From contig OZ017766.1 in assembly GCA_963969345.1 (NCBI GenBank), forward strand, positions 12,462,001 through 12,526,000: a stretch of DNA of 64,000 bases, read 5' to 3'. The DNA comes from Turbatrix aceti. Taxonomy: Eukaryota; Nematoda; Chromadorea; Rhabditida; Panagrolaimidae. Under the pieces are notes generated by a model. The model ran no database searches, was not told the origin of the DNA, and saw only the letters and a program-made list of their open reading frames with translations. This document shows, in pieces, positions 45,301 through 59,900 of the stretch (its first letter is position 1; each line of letters starts with the position of its first letter). The position numbers and the translations under genes were made by a program.

Positions 45301-48300
45301 CGGCGGTCCCTGACGTGGGCAGATTTCTTATTTCAGTCCGCGCGAAGAAGACCCCCTCATCGCCGGTTTCGGCCGCAGTCAAGCGTCGCTTTCCTCCCAC
45401 CGGATCACCTTGGGCAGCCATATCGCTTTCTTCGGTACGCTCGATGCCTGCGTTCTCACGTCACGCTTGTTCGCCGTGAACAGCGCCGTGGGTGTCCCTT
45501 GATCGGGCGTGAAAGTTTTGCGCGATAATGTTTTTGTACAGTTTCAGCTTGACCGCTGTTTATCGATGTTTCTTGGGGGTGAGGAGGCGTGGGAGCGAAA
45601 TTATATAGTTCGGGGCTCAGTTTTCCAAGGTGCAAAATGAGAAGGACGTCGTGAAGTTGAGGGTATGCGTCCCGGGTCACAGAAGGAAACGAGATACCCC
45701 GGGATAGACGGTCGGTTAGCTCGACGCTGCTAATGAGTGAGTCGGGTTGTAAAATGTGTTTGCCAAGTGGCAGAGTGCGGCGCAGAAGGTATCAGCTTGC
45801 GTTTTACGATTGGGTAAGAGAGGAACGGTGGCGGCCGTCCGGGTCAGATAGATAGTGTTTGTTCTGGATTTGGCACGAGTTGGCTAACTGATTATTTGGA
45901 AAAATCAGTCATTCATGATTTTTTTTTATTTTTAAGCATTTGATACTTGAATCAGTTTCCAAAAAATTACCCAATATAACCTTTCTAAGTTGATAAATAT
46001 TTACATGCTTCCCGGTGATTTAGTGTAGCAACAACCGTGGTACAAGTTTTGTGTCACCCGAACGTCATTGCAGTTATTTTTTGATGTTGCTCAACTAATT
46101 TGAGTTTTCAAGTGTCAGTTTCCATGGAATTACTCAGTTTCCAAGTTGAACTTTTCTCATCCCCAGTGAACCCCCAGCCTTCCGTCTCTGCGCCGCCGAT
46201 AAGTGACAAGATGCCCCGACAGCTTCTTTTTAGCCGCAGAGCCAGAAAGGACAGCAGCGCTGCCGGTCTGCGCGGCGCACTGATCCCCTGTGTCAACAGC
46301 CCCGGCGAGTGACGCTACTGCTTTTCGGGCCGGACCGCGGTCGCTGCTGTCGTCCTGCGATCGGCCGCGCAGCTCGGACAGCAGAAACCAGTGGTTGTCC
46401 GGTGCAAGAGCTCGACGTGATCTGGCTTGTTAGCAAGGAGTCGGTCGATAGAGGGAGGAAAAGGAAGTCATCGGGCGGTCTCGATTTCTTGCTCGACTGT
46501 CGGGGAATGCGCAACTTTCAGTCCATTTTTTGACCTTCTATGACTTTTTGCAAAAAACTCTCCCCTGCCAGGTGCAGTCCATCTGTTTTGTTTGCCATGC
46601 CGTGGTGGCTCAGTGACCCAATTAGCCCCAACGCGAAGGGTTATTAGCCACGTCGCGTGCCGTGGTTATGCAATTGTTTCCCCATCCGATTTTATTTGCG
46701 TCCAGTCGTGTTTTATGGGGCTGTCAGGATACCTGGAGCGCGGTGACCCTCTCTGCTCCTCGTAAAAAACAAATTGTGCTTTTTACAGCCGGTCCAAAAT
46801 CCTGCGCAGTAATTAACCGGGCAGGTGCTGCAATGCGGTCAGGAAAACTTGAGCCTTTCAATTTTCACCAAATGACCACTTGAATTTCAAGGGCCTCTTT
46901 TATTTTTTAGTCTGTACATAATATACGTTTTTTGAATCATGATTGCGTTGAACCGGTTCGGGTGGCGCAAACTGAACCGGAAGGGTTTTTGCAACACTTT
47001 GGACGTCATTTGTTTTTATTTGTTCTGTCACCTGTTTGAAAACTTTTTGCAGTTACAATTTTTTTCCAAAAGCTTTGAGCTTTTAAGGAATGTTCCTTGT
47101 TGTCAGTTTATTTATATTTTGTTTATTTTTAAACTTGTGTTATTTATCGCGGACGTAATTTTGCCATACAATTAAACAGATATCTTTTTTATTTGTATAC
47201 GTTTATAAGGATCTGTTAAAATTTTTTGATAACAATAATTTTGGCAACAAAAGATGCACCGCTTTTAACCCGAAAACTGAATTATGATTTTAAAGTATTG
47301 TGTTTGAATGAAATTGAAACCGTGGACAGTTTTATTGATCAAACTAAATTATTAGAAATTATTGAGTCATTTGTTCCAGTTCATAAAATTTCCTTTTTTA
47401 CCATAAAAACACCTCGATCAATAAAAAAATATTGTCCCAGTTATTCGTACCTGTCTCGAATGCACTCACACCCGTCTGATTTTTCGCACAAGGACTTCTC
47501 ACTTTTCATCGCGTATCCCCTGGCCATCAAGTTGGATTTCCTGTTTTTGTTGTCTCCACTTGGCTTTCTTTTACCGTTCAGAGACGAAATTTGAAATTGA
47601 AAACCATCATAGACGGTGCAAAAGTGCAGGCAGACTCAAGATTCTGCCTGCACTTTTGAATCTTGAGTCAATTTCTGGGATTTCAACGACTTTATTTTAT
47701 TATATATTTTGAAACAAAATTATTATTTGTAATGGAAATTGTAGTTTTACTGCAGTTTTTTTAGTACACGTTTAACCATTTGTCAACACTAATTTTTCAC
47801 GGGCAATTGAATTATCCAGTTTTTGTAAGATTTCTTTTAGAAAAAAGTATGCACAAATACGTACATTTTGGCAAAAAAATTATGATTTTCTTTTTATATA
47901 CAAAACATTTTGAAACAGTTTTAAACAAAATTTTTGCAGTGACTCAAAACCAGAAATGATCGAGTTATGACATTCCTGGCGTGTCATTCTCGTAGAAAGT
48001 TGCCGCGGGGCTCGCGTGATTGCAACTTTTGATTTGAACTTGCCCGTCCGCCTTTTCGCAGCGTCAAAACGCTTATTTTTCTTTTCAAAACTTTGTCGGA
48101 ATTCAAGTTGATTTTATTTTTGGGGTATCAGCTGGAGATAAAACGTGGTGGGTCAGCGAGGAGAGGCGTGGCGGAGATGATGGCGTTTCTGACACACGCG
48201 AACACGGTTTTGCACTCGCTCGAGATGCGTTGCTTATGGATGACTTTATGACAACTTTTGTTTTCGCTTTTGCGTTCATTTTTTTCAGTTTTTAATGCTT

Positions 48301-50585
48301 TTTTGGTATTTAAAAAGCCAGGGTCCTGTAAACAGTTTTTTATACAAAACTTCTTTTGTTAAATTTTATTGTTTTATTAAACCTGGTTTATCAGCCAAAG
48401 TTTATGTAGTAATAAAAATATTATATGATAATATTAATTTTGTAAGTTTCACAAGTAAAAAAACAGTAGAGCAAGGCCCCATCAGTTAAATGTTTTAAAA
48501 ATACCAAACTGTTTTCTATTTATTATTCAGTTATTTCTAAAATTTTAACAAATCTGAGTCAACTCTATTTCATTGAGTTTTAAATCCCAAAAGACTGGAT
48601 ACTCAAAGCCGAGTTAGAAAATTATTTTATTGCCTGAAGTCGTTCAAACTGCCCCATCATCTTTTGTGCCGAAAACCTTATTCACTTCGTACCAGTTATC
48701 CCGGAACATCCATTTATTCCTCCCTCCTCATTAATCAGTGATTAGCAGCGTTCCGACCACTTGCGCAAGTTTTGTCCAGCTTCCTGGGAGGCGACAGCGT
48801 AACGGCCGCCGCCGGCGGTCCGGTTGCAGGAGACGTCTCTCCGCCCGGACAACCGCTGCTCACGTCACCGCCGCCCGCTGGTCCACACCGGTAGCACCTC
48901 GTTCACAGACCCGCGGAAGCGTTCCTCTTGTTTGGCCTATTTGGACGTTAATCTCCTGATTCGCCTCTGTGGACACTCGGACTGAGCACGGTTTCGAGTT
49001 GTTCGGGGAAATGCAGACTGATTTTTACGTTTGAAATCCCAGAAAGATACTTTTTTTGTTTTCAATGAACCAGGTGAAGGAATCATTGTTTTTGATTTGA
49101 AATGGCTTCCAAGTGTTTACCCATGGCCTGAATTCGCATTATTCCGCCTTTTTTTGCAAAAATCAACAACTCGTAAACATCCTTATTAGCGTGCCCTGGG
49201 GGCATCTTCACCACCGCGGCCCACCACCGGTATCCGAAGGGGCTGCGTTGCGTGTTTTAGCCACCGTCGGAGGCCGCGGCGAGTTTTCTTGGGAATCCTA
49301 TTCATTATCATTAATTTCCTGTTTTTTGTCTCTCTTTTTTTATGAAGGCTGAAGTTTATTGTGTGTTTAAAAAATATTTTTTCAACTATGATCAGTTAAA
49401 AAGCATTTTTCAGTAATGGCACTCGTATTCTTACCTGTGCCAACTGCTTTGTTCTTTTATTCACAGTTTACCTTCCTCGATGCCGCCGCTCCAAAACAGT
49501 CGAATCAGACGGGTAATTTGAATCACGTCTTTGTCGCGTGAGGAGTCCCATTCTGGGACACATCATTTATCTTCGGGCTGCCACCGGCGCTGTCGGAGTG
49601 AAAGATAATGCGATATGCGGTGGCAGGGATGGGTTAGACGGGTTTTTGCTTTTTGTTCTGCTTTCAGGCGTTTTGTGGGGTTTCGGTGATGGAGTTAATG
49701 ATTTTCCAGTTTCGGATGATTGATTCGAAATTTTGTTAAAATTGGGCAGATACCACCGAAAACTGTTGTAGACCCTGAAATTTCTGACAGATGCTCTTTT
49801 CTGTTGTCAGTGTTTCGAACTCATGTTCACTGCAACCAAATCGCCACTGCTCAATCAATCCGCCATTTGGCATTTTTTATTCATTCAGGTCTATTTTTGC
49901 CGTCCGTCCAATTTCCTTTTTTTGCTCACCGGCCGGCGACCTTTTACCTTTTTGCCTCTTTGTGAGCCCATTTGTTTTTGTTTCATCTGTTTTACTGCCC
50001 TTTGCGCACGCTTTTTTGGCCACCAAAAAACAGGCGCGGCGGCGGAGAATAATCACCTGTAACACCGGGCCTCCGCTTCGGCGTCAATTTAGACTCCGCC
50101 GCGAGCCGTTATTTATGGATATTTTAGAAGGTCACCTACCACGAGTCGCTTCATTTCGCAGTTCCAGCGGTTTTTTAATTCAAAAAACGTAATTTGGGGT
50201 CGCGGATAGTGAAAGTGACTTCTCTATTGCATTTGTTTTTTGAACGTCGTTGTTGTCTAACCAATCGAGGCACATTTCCACTCTGCATTATAAGAATTTT
50301 TTTTCACATAAGTTCAGCAAATGGGTTATCACCTGACGAAGCCTAACCAGTGCGGTTCGATTTTTATCAGTCGTTTTTGTTGTCTGGCAGAACAACCTGC
50401 GTCCTCCTTGCTGTGATAACCCCCTTTAAGCCTGTCAGGAATGATTGCATAGCGGTATGCTATTCCACAACTTTTACGTGTGCTTTGTTGCCTTTCCGCA
50501 TTTGAGTCGTCCGAGTTGACCCAATGTGTTTACCTTTTCCGTGCTTTTTTAAATAAAAATCTTGACTTGACTTACATTTTTTCAG
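42400..50585. other. Long stretch of copy A without a supported gene
   Basis: About 8 kb of mixed composition (moderately GC-rich patches at 43550-44100, 44430-45700 and 46200-46800). Open frames up to 133 codons exist on both strands, but none has splice sites, a recognisable domain or biased composition. The frame at 47226-47594 is the longest clean ATG frame and is unchanged in copy B, but copy identity is high everywhere, so this proves nothing. Best read as upstream or intronic sequence of the gene starting at 50605. Confidence 0.4.
47619..47669. repeat. Nested hairpins in copy A, altered in copy B
   Basis: CAAAAGTGCAGGCAGA (47619-47634) pairs perfectly with 47643-47658 across an eight-base loop. 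GACTCAAGATTC (47633-47644) can instead pair with GAATCTTGAGTC (47658-47669). Copy B reads CATCATGCAGACCTGCCTGC at about 57219, lacking the left arm. Confidence 0.75.
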
Positions 50586-50735
50586 AACTAACACGAACTT
50601 TGCCATGACGGCAGTGGCGAAGAGCAGCGCTCTTTCGATGGCGCAGACGTCGTCCCTCACCGTAGCCGTGGGCGGTTCAGCCACCGCGGGCACTGCGATG
50701 GCCAAGATCAGGGCCCGGAACGCGACGACCAACGT
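50586..50735 (+). CDS. FAM89/LURAP-like gene, copy A: 5' part only, cut by gap
   Basis: After the acceptor CATTTTTTCAG (50585), the exon carries ATG at 50605 and 43 codons (MTAVAKSSALSMAQTSS, then LTVAVGGSATAGTAMAKIRA) before the N run. It is identical to copy B except for Leu for Ile at residue 18. Everything beyond is missing in the gap. It may be a duplicate gene, a truncated copy, or the other allele of the gene at 60315. Confidence 0.7.
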
Positions 50736-50935
50736 NNNNNNNNNNNNNNNNNNNNNNNNNNNNNNNNNNNNNNNNNNNNNNNNNNNNNNNNNNNNNNNNN
50801 NNNNNNNNNNNNNNNNNNNNNNNNNNNNNNNNNNNNNNNNNNNNNNNNNNNNNNNNNNNNNNNNNNNNNNNNNNNNNNNNNNNNNNNNNNNNNNNNNNNN
50901 NNNNNNNNNNNNNNNNNNNNNNNNNNNNNNNNNNN
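50736..50935. other. Assembly gap (200 N) at the copy A/copy B junction
   Basis: Exactly 200 N. Sequence to the left belongs to the end of copy A, and sequence to the right to the beginning of copy B. Confidence 0.99.
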
Positions 50936-53900
50936 ATCGTTCGTTAACTTTCTGTTCGACTTTGGTTATTTTTTTACAGTTTAATAATCCTCAATGTGAT
51001 ATACAATGATGGCTTTTGTAAACCCGGACAACCACTAAAATAAGATTTTTTAGTCCAAAAACTAAAAGCACTTTCAAAAATCAGTTATGCCACTTTAAAA
51101 AAAAATACTTTGTTTTTATTGATTCAGCCAAAATTTACACGCTCTGAACTCGACAGTTTTAAAAATTCATTCATTACCCTAAAATAAGGTAAAATGACAT
51201 TCCGCACCCTCTCACGTCACTCCGGGTCAAAATACCGCCCGGAAGAACGCATTATCCGAAAGGGACTAATGAAAAGTGCGCCGAGGGTGCTTTCGCGCAG
51301 TTTTTACACGGAGGTTGTTATGCGTTGTTGCGCATGCGCCGGATAATATCCACGCTTCCTTCACCGGGGCCATTGAAGGAAAAAGTATCATCGACGGGGA
51401 AGGAGGAAAGTGATCCAGTGTGCCCTCCTTCCTTCTCTACCCACACTCTTCGTTTAGGATTTTTGACGATTATAGTTTTGATGAATTGTGACAAATAATA
51501 ATTGTTTGACAACAATCCTGCCGGTAAAAGTGATTGGGTGCGCCGGAAAGTGAAAAGCCAAACAGAAACGTGCAAAAAAATTGTTTGACTGGCTAACTTT
51601 TGCGAATCTGTGTTTATTTTTGTTCTGCGACAACAAAAGCAATAGACAATTCATGAGATATATGTTTGACAACAGTTTTCCCGCCCAAAAAAAGCCTTCC
51701 AAGTTCTCAAAAGTAGCCAAGTGACGACTCTGTTGGAAGTCAGGGGGGCCAGTAAACATGTGTTGTAGTTCGCTCGTTTGTGGCCGGGCTGCCGATTGCG
51801 ATCAGTCGCGAGCCGCCGCCACTGACCCCGCCAGACACGCTTCGGCGATTAGCAGTTACGACGCGCATCTGGCGGCGGCATCTCGTCTCCCGCAGCTTCG
51901 GGCGGGGTTTGGAGTGCTTTTCGGACGAGATAGTGGCACAGTCTGCGCAACAACTGTTTTTTTATTACATTGATTTTATTCAGCTTTTTCTCGCGATATA
52001 CAATTACAGAAAAAAACAATCAAAACAACTTTTTCAACTTAAATTTTGTATTTCGCTTACAAATGCATTCTAGTCATTTTAAACTTTGTTAAAACCAAAG
52101 CAGTTTTTATAACATTCAAGCCATTTTTTCTGCTATAAGAATTGTCTAGTGTTCGATCCAAAATAACCCTTTTCTCACGTTTTTTGATCTTCGATGCGAC
52201 CAGGCTAGTGTCCCAGGTGCATTGTTTTTTTCTCGCGCAGCAGTGACGAGGGGATGTGGGTAAGCGACGGTCATTCAAGCGTCCTCAGCGGTCTCGAAGG
52301 TTTCGATCGGACTGCAAAAAATTTATTCATTCGCTCGTACCTTACCAAATAAGTAAGCGAAAATTCTCACGACGTTAAAAAATGTTAAGTAAATATTGTA
52401 GAGTTTTTTTTCGATTTTACCAATCGGTTAAGTTTCTTTTAATTGCATTGTTTATAACAATTTTACAATTTTGCAGAAAAACTTGTGTGATTAAAATTTA
52501 GTTGTAAACGGATAATGCTTTCCTGTTCTGTTTTTTTTTTAATTTTGTTTAGAATTTTACATTACTTGAAGTCAAAAGACAGTTTTCTCAGGATTGGCAA
52601 TGTGGGATTTTGATGTACAATTGATTTTGATATTTTTTCGAATGTTACAAAATATCAAAATTATTGCTTTCAACAACATCCTGTTACTTTTATGATTTTC
52701 CGTCCAATTTCCTTTACATTGAAACCGTGCAAACATTATTGCACTTTTTGGAGGCTTTTTGAAATCCTGCAGCCTAGCTGAGCTCTCGAGACAAAGGCGG
52801 AAATACCGGTCAACGGTGTCGAGAACGGCTTCAAGTATTTACCACTTTCTTTCCTCAATTTCACACTCTTCTCCTGTTCACCTGGCTTTGACGGATCCCA
52901 TGACTTTCTGAGTGGTCCGAGAAAGCTGAGGCTTTTCCACCCATTTCGAGGACTGCAGGTGATAATTTAGCTTTGAAAATTAGTTTTAAATGGAGACTTA
53001 AAGTTCAGTTTTATTAAATACTGACCACGAGCCGCGACAGTTCAATATCCCATGTCAAAACGACATTCATACCAGTTTAATATCCCTTCCAATCCCTGAC
53101 CACTTCCTCACTCGATGATCCACTTTGCTGCCTTGTTTGTTGTTTTTCCCCGATTCATGAGTGTCGTATTTTTTCATCGATGGTCAAGAGGCTCCTCGAT
53201 GCAAACACCGCGACCGACCAAGAGCCGGCGATGACGGGCGGGGTGAATGCCCAAGTGATCACGGCTCTCGCCCTCCCAGGTGCCTCTTTCGACCGAATTT
53301 GCGGTTTAATTCAGCGTTGAGCGGTTCAGTGTTTTCTATTTTCCCCGATTGGTCTCGTAAATGCGTGGTCGAATTCTCGAGTGCCTGATCAGGTGAAGTG
53401 CATCGGTTGGATCGAATAGGATTATTTCTGTGCCGGGAAAAATTAAATATTTTGTCATTGAGGATCCTGCAGTTTTTAAAATTTATTTTGTGAGTCCAAA
53501 CGCCACCAAGCCAAAATCTCAAAAGCCATGCTTTCTGGCAGAACGAATTCCCCCCCCCCCCCGTTTTTCTCCGCGCAGAAGAGAAAGGAAGCAGCTGCAG
53601 CTGGCTGGCAGTCATTCGGCTGTTGGCCTCGCCATTCACTCGCCGCCATGCATCTGCCCTCCATGGCAGTGAACCAACCGGTCACCGGGCCTCTCGTTTC
53701 CGGGTTTGCTTTCCTTTTTTTCACTCGATGACCTCGGTTGGTTTTGCAAATGAGGTTACTCAGGATTTGTGATGTGGGATTTTTATGTACGATTGTCAAT
53801 GACTTTTTTTGAGGCGGCGTCAGTTTATTTTTCATAAATTTTTGAATTTGTAACTTATGCTAATTTGAATGTTTGAGTTTTATGCATCTGAATTCAGTTT

Positions 53901-56900
53901 GTATTCAGATTGTATCCGTAAAAGCAAAGCAACGATTCTATAATATTCTGCACTCAGTTTCCATGATTTCGTCTCCCCCCGATCATCTTACCTAACCCAC
54001 CGCCCTACCTCAAAACCAGGAACAACAAGACAAGACTAATCCATGGCTCAGTCACAAACAATGACACGACTACCGATTTGGTCGCCCTCGCCAGCGCCGG
54101 TCTCAGCGGAGGAGACTGTCAATTGTAGTCGTCGTCGTGGTTGTTGTTACCTCACACGACTCGCGATACCCTCCCTACCGCCTTTCGGGTCCGGTGCTGT
54201 CTTGTTGTTCTCCGGACTGCCGGCTGGTTCATTTTCGCGGATCGAGCGGGCGGTTGTGCCGGGTCATGCCACGCTCGTCACTCGGGCTGTCTTTTGACCG
54301 CGTGATTTGTGGAGGGGTTCAGGGGAGTTATTATGTGCTTGTTTGAAATTTATGTGGCGTGTCGGAGATGCCGGGGACCGATCGGGAAGCGCAAGACTTG
54401 TTAGCGAAGCAGAAGGAGAGTTTTTTCCAAAAACAAGCCTTCCAGGTGCGCACACTATCCCGAACAGTCATGCAGGCCCTGGGGCTTTCGCGGTCTACCC
54501 GCCTGGTCACTGCTTGCTGCTGTGTTCCCCTGCAACGTCATAATACCCTTCCCTCCGCAACAAGGGGATCGGATTCTGCATTTGTTCACTTGTTGGCCTG
54601 AACCAACACCGCCGGGCAGTGAATGACCACCGGGCAGGCAGGTGAGCTGGAGGATTTGTGGGCGCGCAGCATCCAGCCAGCGACGTATGTAGAAAAAGTG
54701 CGAAACTGATTTTATTTATGATGCAGTCGTTGTACAACGCGCTGTCCGCCGTGAAATAAGACTAATTATCCAAGGAGCCCATTGTCCGTAGTCTCACGTG
54801 GTCCGCATCCTCTGAATCAAATCCTATTCACTTTCACGTCCTATCATTTGTTCTGCGCAGTAAATTTTGATCCGCGCCGGCAAGAATTACGATTCCAGCC
54901 GCGTGAGCTGCACGGCGGTCCCTGACGTGGGCAGATTTCTTATTTCAGTCCGCGCGAAGAAGACCCCCTCATCGCCGGTTTCGGCCGCAGTCAAGCGTCG
55001 CTTTCCTCCCACCGGATCACCTTGGGCAGCCATATCGCTTTCTTCGGTACGCTCGATGCCTGCGTTCTCACGTCACGCTTGTTCGCCGTGAACAGCGCCG
55101 TGGGTGTCCCTTGATCGGGCGTGAAAGTTTTGCGCGATAATGTTTTTGTACAGTTTCAGCTTGACCGCTGTTTATCGATGTTTCTTGGGGGTGAGGAGGC
55201 GTGGGAGCGAAATTATATAGTTCGGGGCTCAGTTTTCCAAGGTGCAAAATGAGAAGGACGTCGTGAAGTTGAGGGTATGCGTCCCGGGTCACAGAAGGAA
55301 ACGAGATACCCCGGGATAGACGGTCGGTTAGCTCGACGCTGCTAATGAGTGAGTCGGGTTGTAAAATGTGTTTGCCAAGTGGCAGAGTGCGGCGCAGAAG
55401 GTATCAGCTTGCGTTTTACGATTGGGTAAGAGAGGAACGGTGGCGGCCGTCCGGGTCAGATAGATAGTGTTTGTTCTGGATTTGGCACGAGTTGGCTAAC
55501 TGATTATTTGGAAAAATCAGTCATTCATGATTTCTTTTTATTTTTAAGCATTTGATACTTGAATCAGTTTCCAAAAAATTACCCAATCTAACCTTTCTAA
55601 GTTGATAAATATTTACATGCTTCCCGGTGATTTAGTGTAGCAACAACCGTGGTACAAGTTTTGTGTCACCCGAACGTCATTGCAGTTATTTTTTGATGTT
55701 GCTCAACTAATTTGAGTTTTCAAGTGTCAGTTTCCATGGAATTACTCAGTTTCCAAGTTGAACTTTTCTCATCCCCAGTGAACCCCCAGCCTTCCGTCTC
55801 TGCGCCGCCGATGAGTGACAAGATGCCCCGACAGCTTCTTTTTAGCCGCAGAGCCAGAAAGGACAGCAGCGCTGCCGGTCTGCGCGGCGCACTGATCCCC
55901 TGTGTCAACAGCCCCGGCGAGTGACGCTACTGCTTTTCGGGCCGGACCGCGGTCGCTGCTGTCGTCCTGCGATCGGCCGCGCAGCTCGGACAGCAGAAAC
56001 CAGTGGTTGTCCGGTGCAAGAGCTCGACGTGATCTGGCTTGTTAGCAAGGAGTCGGTCGATAGAGGGAGGAAAAGGAAGTCATCGGGCGGTCTCGATTTC
56101 TTGCTCGACTGTCGGGGAATGCGCAACTTTCAGTCCATTTTTTGACCTTCTATGACTTTTTGCAAAAAACTCTCCCCTGCCAGGTGCAGTCCATCTGTTT
56201 TGTTTGCCATGCCGTGGTGGCTCAGTGACCCAATTAGCCCCAACGCGAAGGGTTATTAGCCACGTCGCGTGCCGTGGTTATGCAATTGTTTCCCCATCCG
56301 ATTTTATTTGCGTCCAGTCGTGTTTTATGGGGCTGTCAGGATACCTGGAGCGCGGTGACCCTCTCTGCTCCTCGTAAAAAACAAATTGTGCTTTTTACAG
56401 CCGGTCCAAAATCCTGCGCAGTAATTAACCGGGCAGGTGCTGCAATGCGGTCAGGAAAACTTGAGCCTTTCAATTTTCACCAAATGACCACTTGAATTTC
56501 AAGGGCCTCTTTTATTTTTTAGTCTGTACATAATATACGTTTTTTGAATCATGATTGCGTTGAACCGGTTCGGGTGGCGCAAACTGAACCGGAAGGGTTT
56601 TTGCAACACTTTGGACGTCATTTGTTTTTATTTGTTCTGTCACCTGTTTGAAAACTTTTTGCAGTTACAATTTTTTTCCAAAAGCTTTGAGCTTTTAAGG
56701 AATGTTCCTTGTTGTCAGTTTATTTATATTTTGTTTATTTTTAAACTTGTGTTATTTATCGCGGACGTAATTTTGCCATACAATTAAACAGATATCTTTT
56801 TTTATTTGTATACGTTTATAAGGATCTGTTAAAATTTTTTGATAACAATAATTTTGGCAACAAAAGATGCACCGCTTTTAACCCGAAAACTGAATTATGA

Positions 56901-59900
56901 TTTTAAAGTATTGTGTTTGAATGAAATTGAAACCGTGGACAGTTTTATTGATCAAACTAAATTATTAGAAATTATTGAGTCATTTGTTCCAGTTCATAAA
57001 ATTTCCTTTTTTACCATAAAAACACCTCGATCAATAAAAAAATATTGTCCCAGTTATTCGTACCTGTCTCGAATGCACTCACACCCGTCTGATTTTTCGC
57101 ACAAGGACTTCTCACTTTTCATCGCGTATCCCCTGGCCATCAAGTTGGATTTCCTGTTTTTGTTGTCTCCACTTGGCTTTCTTTTACCGTTCAGAGACGA
57201 AATTTGAAATTGAAAACCATCATGCAGACCTGCCTGCACTTTTGAATCTTGAGTCAATTTCTGGGATTTCAACGACTTTATTTTATTATATATTTTGAAA
57301 CAAAATTATTTTTTTTGGAAATTGAAATTCTACTGCAGTTTTTTTAGTACACGTTTAACCATTTGTCAACACTAATTTTTCACGGGCAATTGAATTATCC
57401 AGTTTTTGTATGATTTCTTTTAGAAAAAAGTATGCACAAATACGTACATTTTGGCAAAAAAATTATGATTTTCTTTTTATATACAAAACATTTTGAAACA
57501 GTTTTAAACAAAATTTTTGCAGTGACTCAAAACCAGAAATGATCGAGTTATGACATTCCTGGCGTGTCATTCTCGTAGAAAGTTGCCGCGGGGCTCGCGT
57601 GATTGCAACTTTTGATTTGAACTTGCCCGTCCGCCTTTTCGCAGCGTCAAAACGCTTATTTTTCTTTTCAAAACTTTGTCGGAATTCAAGTTGATTTTAT
57701 TTTTGGGGTATCAGCTGGAGATAAAACGTGGTGGGTCAGCGAGGAGAGGCGTGGCGGAGATGATGGCGTTTCTGACACACGCGAACACGGTTTTGCACTC
57801 ACTCGAGATGCGTTGCTCATGGATGACTTTATGACAACTTTTGTTTACGCTTTTGCGTTCATTTTTTTCAGTTTTTGATGCTTTCTTGGTATTTAAAAAG
57901 CCAGGGTCCTGTAAACAGTTTTTTATACAAAACTTCTTTTGTTAAATTTTATCGTTTTATTAAACCGGGTTTATCAGCCAAAGTTTATGTAGTAATAAAA
58001 ATATTATATGATAATATTAATTTTGTAAGTTTCACAAGTAAAAAAACAGTAGAGCAAGGCCCCATCAGTTAAATGTTTTCAAAATACCAAACTGTTTTCT
58101 ATTTATTATTCAGTTATTTCTAAAATTTTAACAAATACAAGACTCAAGTTTAGTAAAATTAAAGTTAGTCAACTCTATTTCATTGAGTTTTAAATCCCAA
58201 AAGACTGGATACTCAAAGCCGAGTTAGAAAGTTATTTTATTGCCTGAAGTCGTTCAAACTGCCCCATCATCTTTTGTGCCGAAAACCTTATTCACTTCTT
58301 ACCAGTTATCCCGGAACATCCATTTATTCCTCCCTCCTCATTAATCAGTGATTAGCAGCGTTCCGACCACTTGCGCAAGTTTTGTCCAGCTTCCTGGGAG
58401 GCGACAGCGTAACAGCCGCCGCCGGCGGTCCGGTTGCAGGAGACGTCTCTCCGCCCGGACAACCGCTGCTCACGTCACCGCCGCCCGCTGGTCCACACCG
58501 GTAGCACCTCGTTCACAGACCTGCGGAAGCGTTCCTCTTGTTTGGCCTATTTGGACGTTAATCTCCTGATTCGCCTCTGTGGACACTCGGACTGAGCACG
58601 GTTTCGAGTTGTTCGGGGAAATGCAGACTGATTTTTACGTTTGAAATCCCAGAAAGATACTTTTTTTGTTTTCAATGAACCAGGTGAAGGAATCATTGTT
58701 TTTGATTTGAAATGGCTTCCAAGTGTTTACCCATGGCCTGAATTCGCATTATTCCGCCTTTTTTTTTGCAAAAATCAACAACTCGTAAACATCCTTATTA
58801 GCGTGCCCTGGGGGCATCTTCACCACCGCGGCCCACCACCGGTATCCGAAGGGGCTGCGTTGCGTGTTTTAGCCACAATCGGAGGCCGCGGCGAGTTTTC
58901 TTGGGAATCCTATTCATTATCATTAATTTCCTGTTTTTTGTCTCTCTTTTTTTATGAAGGCTGAAGTTTATTGTGTGTTTAAAAAATATTTTTTTAACCA
59001 TGTTCAGTTAAAAAGCATTTTTCAGAAATGGCACTCGTATTCTTACCTGTGCCAACTGCTTTGCTCTTTTATTCACAGTTTACTGTCCTCGATGCCGCCG
59101 CTCCAAAACAGTCGAATCAGACGGGTAATTTGAATCACGTCTTTGTCGCGTGAGGAGTCCCATTCTGGGACACATCATTTATCTTCGGGCTGCCACCGGC
59201 GCTGTCGGAGTGAAAGATAATGCGATCTGCGGTGGCAGGGATGGGTTAGACGGGTTTTTGCTTTTTGTTCTGCTTTCAGGCGTTTTGTGGGGTTTCGACG
59301 ATGGAGTTAATGATTTTCCAGTTTCGGATGATTGATTCGAAATTTTGTTAAAATTGGGCAGATACCACCGAAAACTGTTGTAGACCCTGAAATTTCTGAC
59401 AGATGCTCTTTTCTGTTGTCAGTGTTTCGAACTCATGTTCACTCCAAACAAATCGCCACTGCTCAATCAATCCGCCATTTGGCATTTTTTATTCATTCAG
59501 GTCTATTTTTGCCGACCGTCCAATTTCCTTTTTTTGCTCACCGGCCGGCGACCTTTTACCTTTTTGCCTCTTTGTGAGCCCATTTGTTTTTGTTTCATCT
59601 GTTTTACTGCCCTTTGCGCACGCTTTTTTGGCCACCAAAAAACAGGCGCGGCGGCGGAGAATATTCACCTGTAACACCGGGCCTCCGCTTCGGCGTCAAT
59701 TTAGACAACGCTGCGAGCCGTTATTTATGGATATTTTGGAAGGTCATCCCCCACGAGTCGCTTCATTCCGCAGTTCCAGCGGTTTTTTAATTCAAAAAAC
59801 GTAATTTGGGGTCGCGGATAGTGAAAGTGACTTCTCTATTGCATTTGTTTTTTGAACGTCGTTGGTGTCTAACCAATCGAGACACGTGTCAAACAAGTGT

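Larger units (their letters stand above)
37560..50735. repeat. Large tandem block, copy A (with a ~3.8 kb extra insertion)
   Basis: 37560-38628 matches 50936-52013, and ~42395-50735 matches ~52014-60445, nearly base for base with scattered substitutions and small indels. Copy A additionally carries 38629-42394, absent from copy B. Copy A ends in a 200-N gap inside the first coding exon of the FAM89/LURAP-like gene. Copy B starts immediately after that gap. The block holds no other supported gene. It may be a true tandem duplication or two alleles laid end to end. Confidence 0.9.

Noticed and set aside
46600..46680. tRNA-like A box (TGGCTCAGTGA)
   Set aside because: No B box or cloverleaf pairing follows within tRNA distance.
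47226..47594. 122-codon frame preserved in both large blocks
   Set aside because: The blocks are near-identical throughout, so preservation is uninformative. Composition is like the surrounding AT-rich DNA, and no domain is seen.
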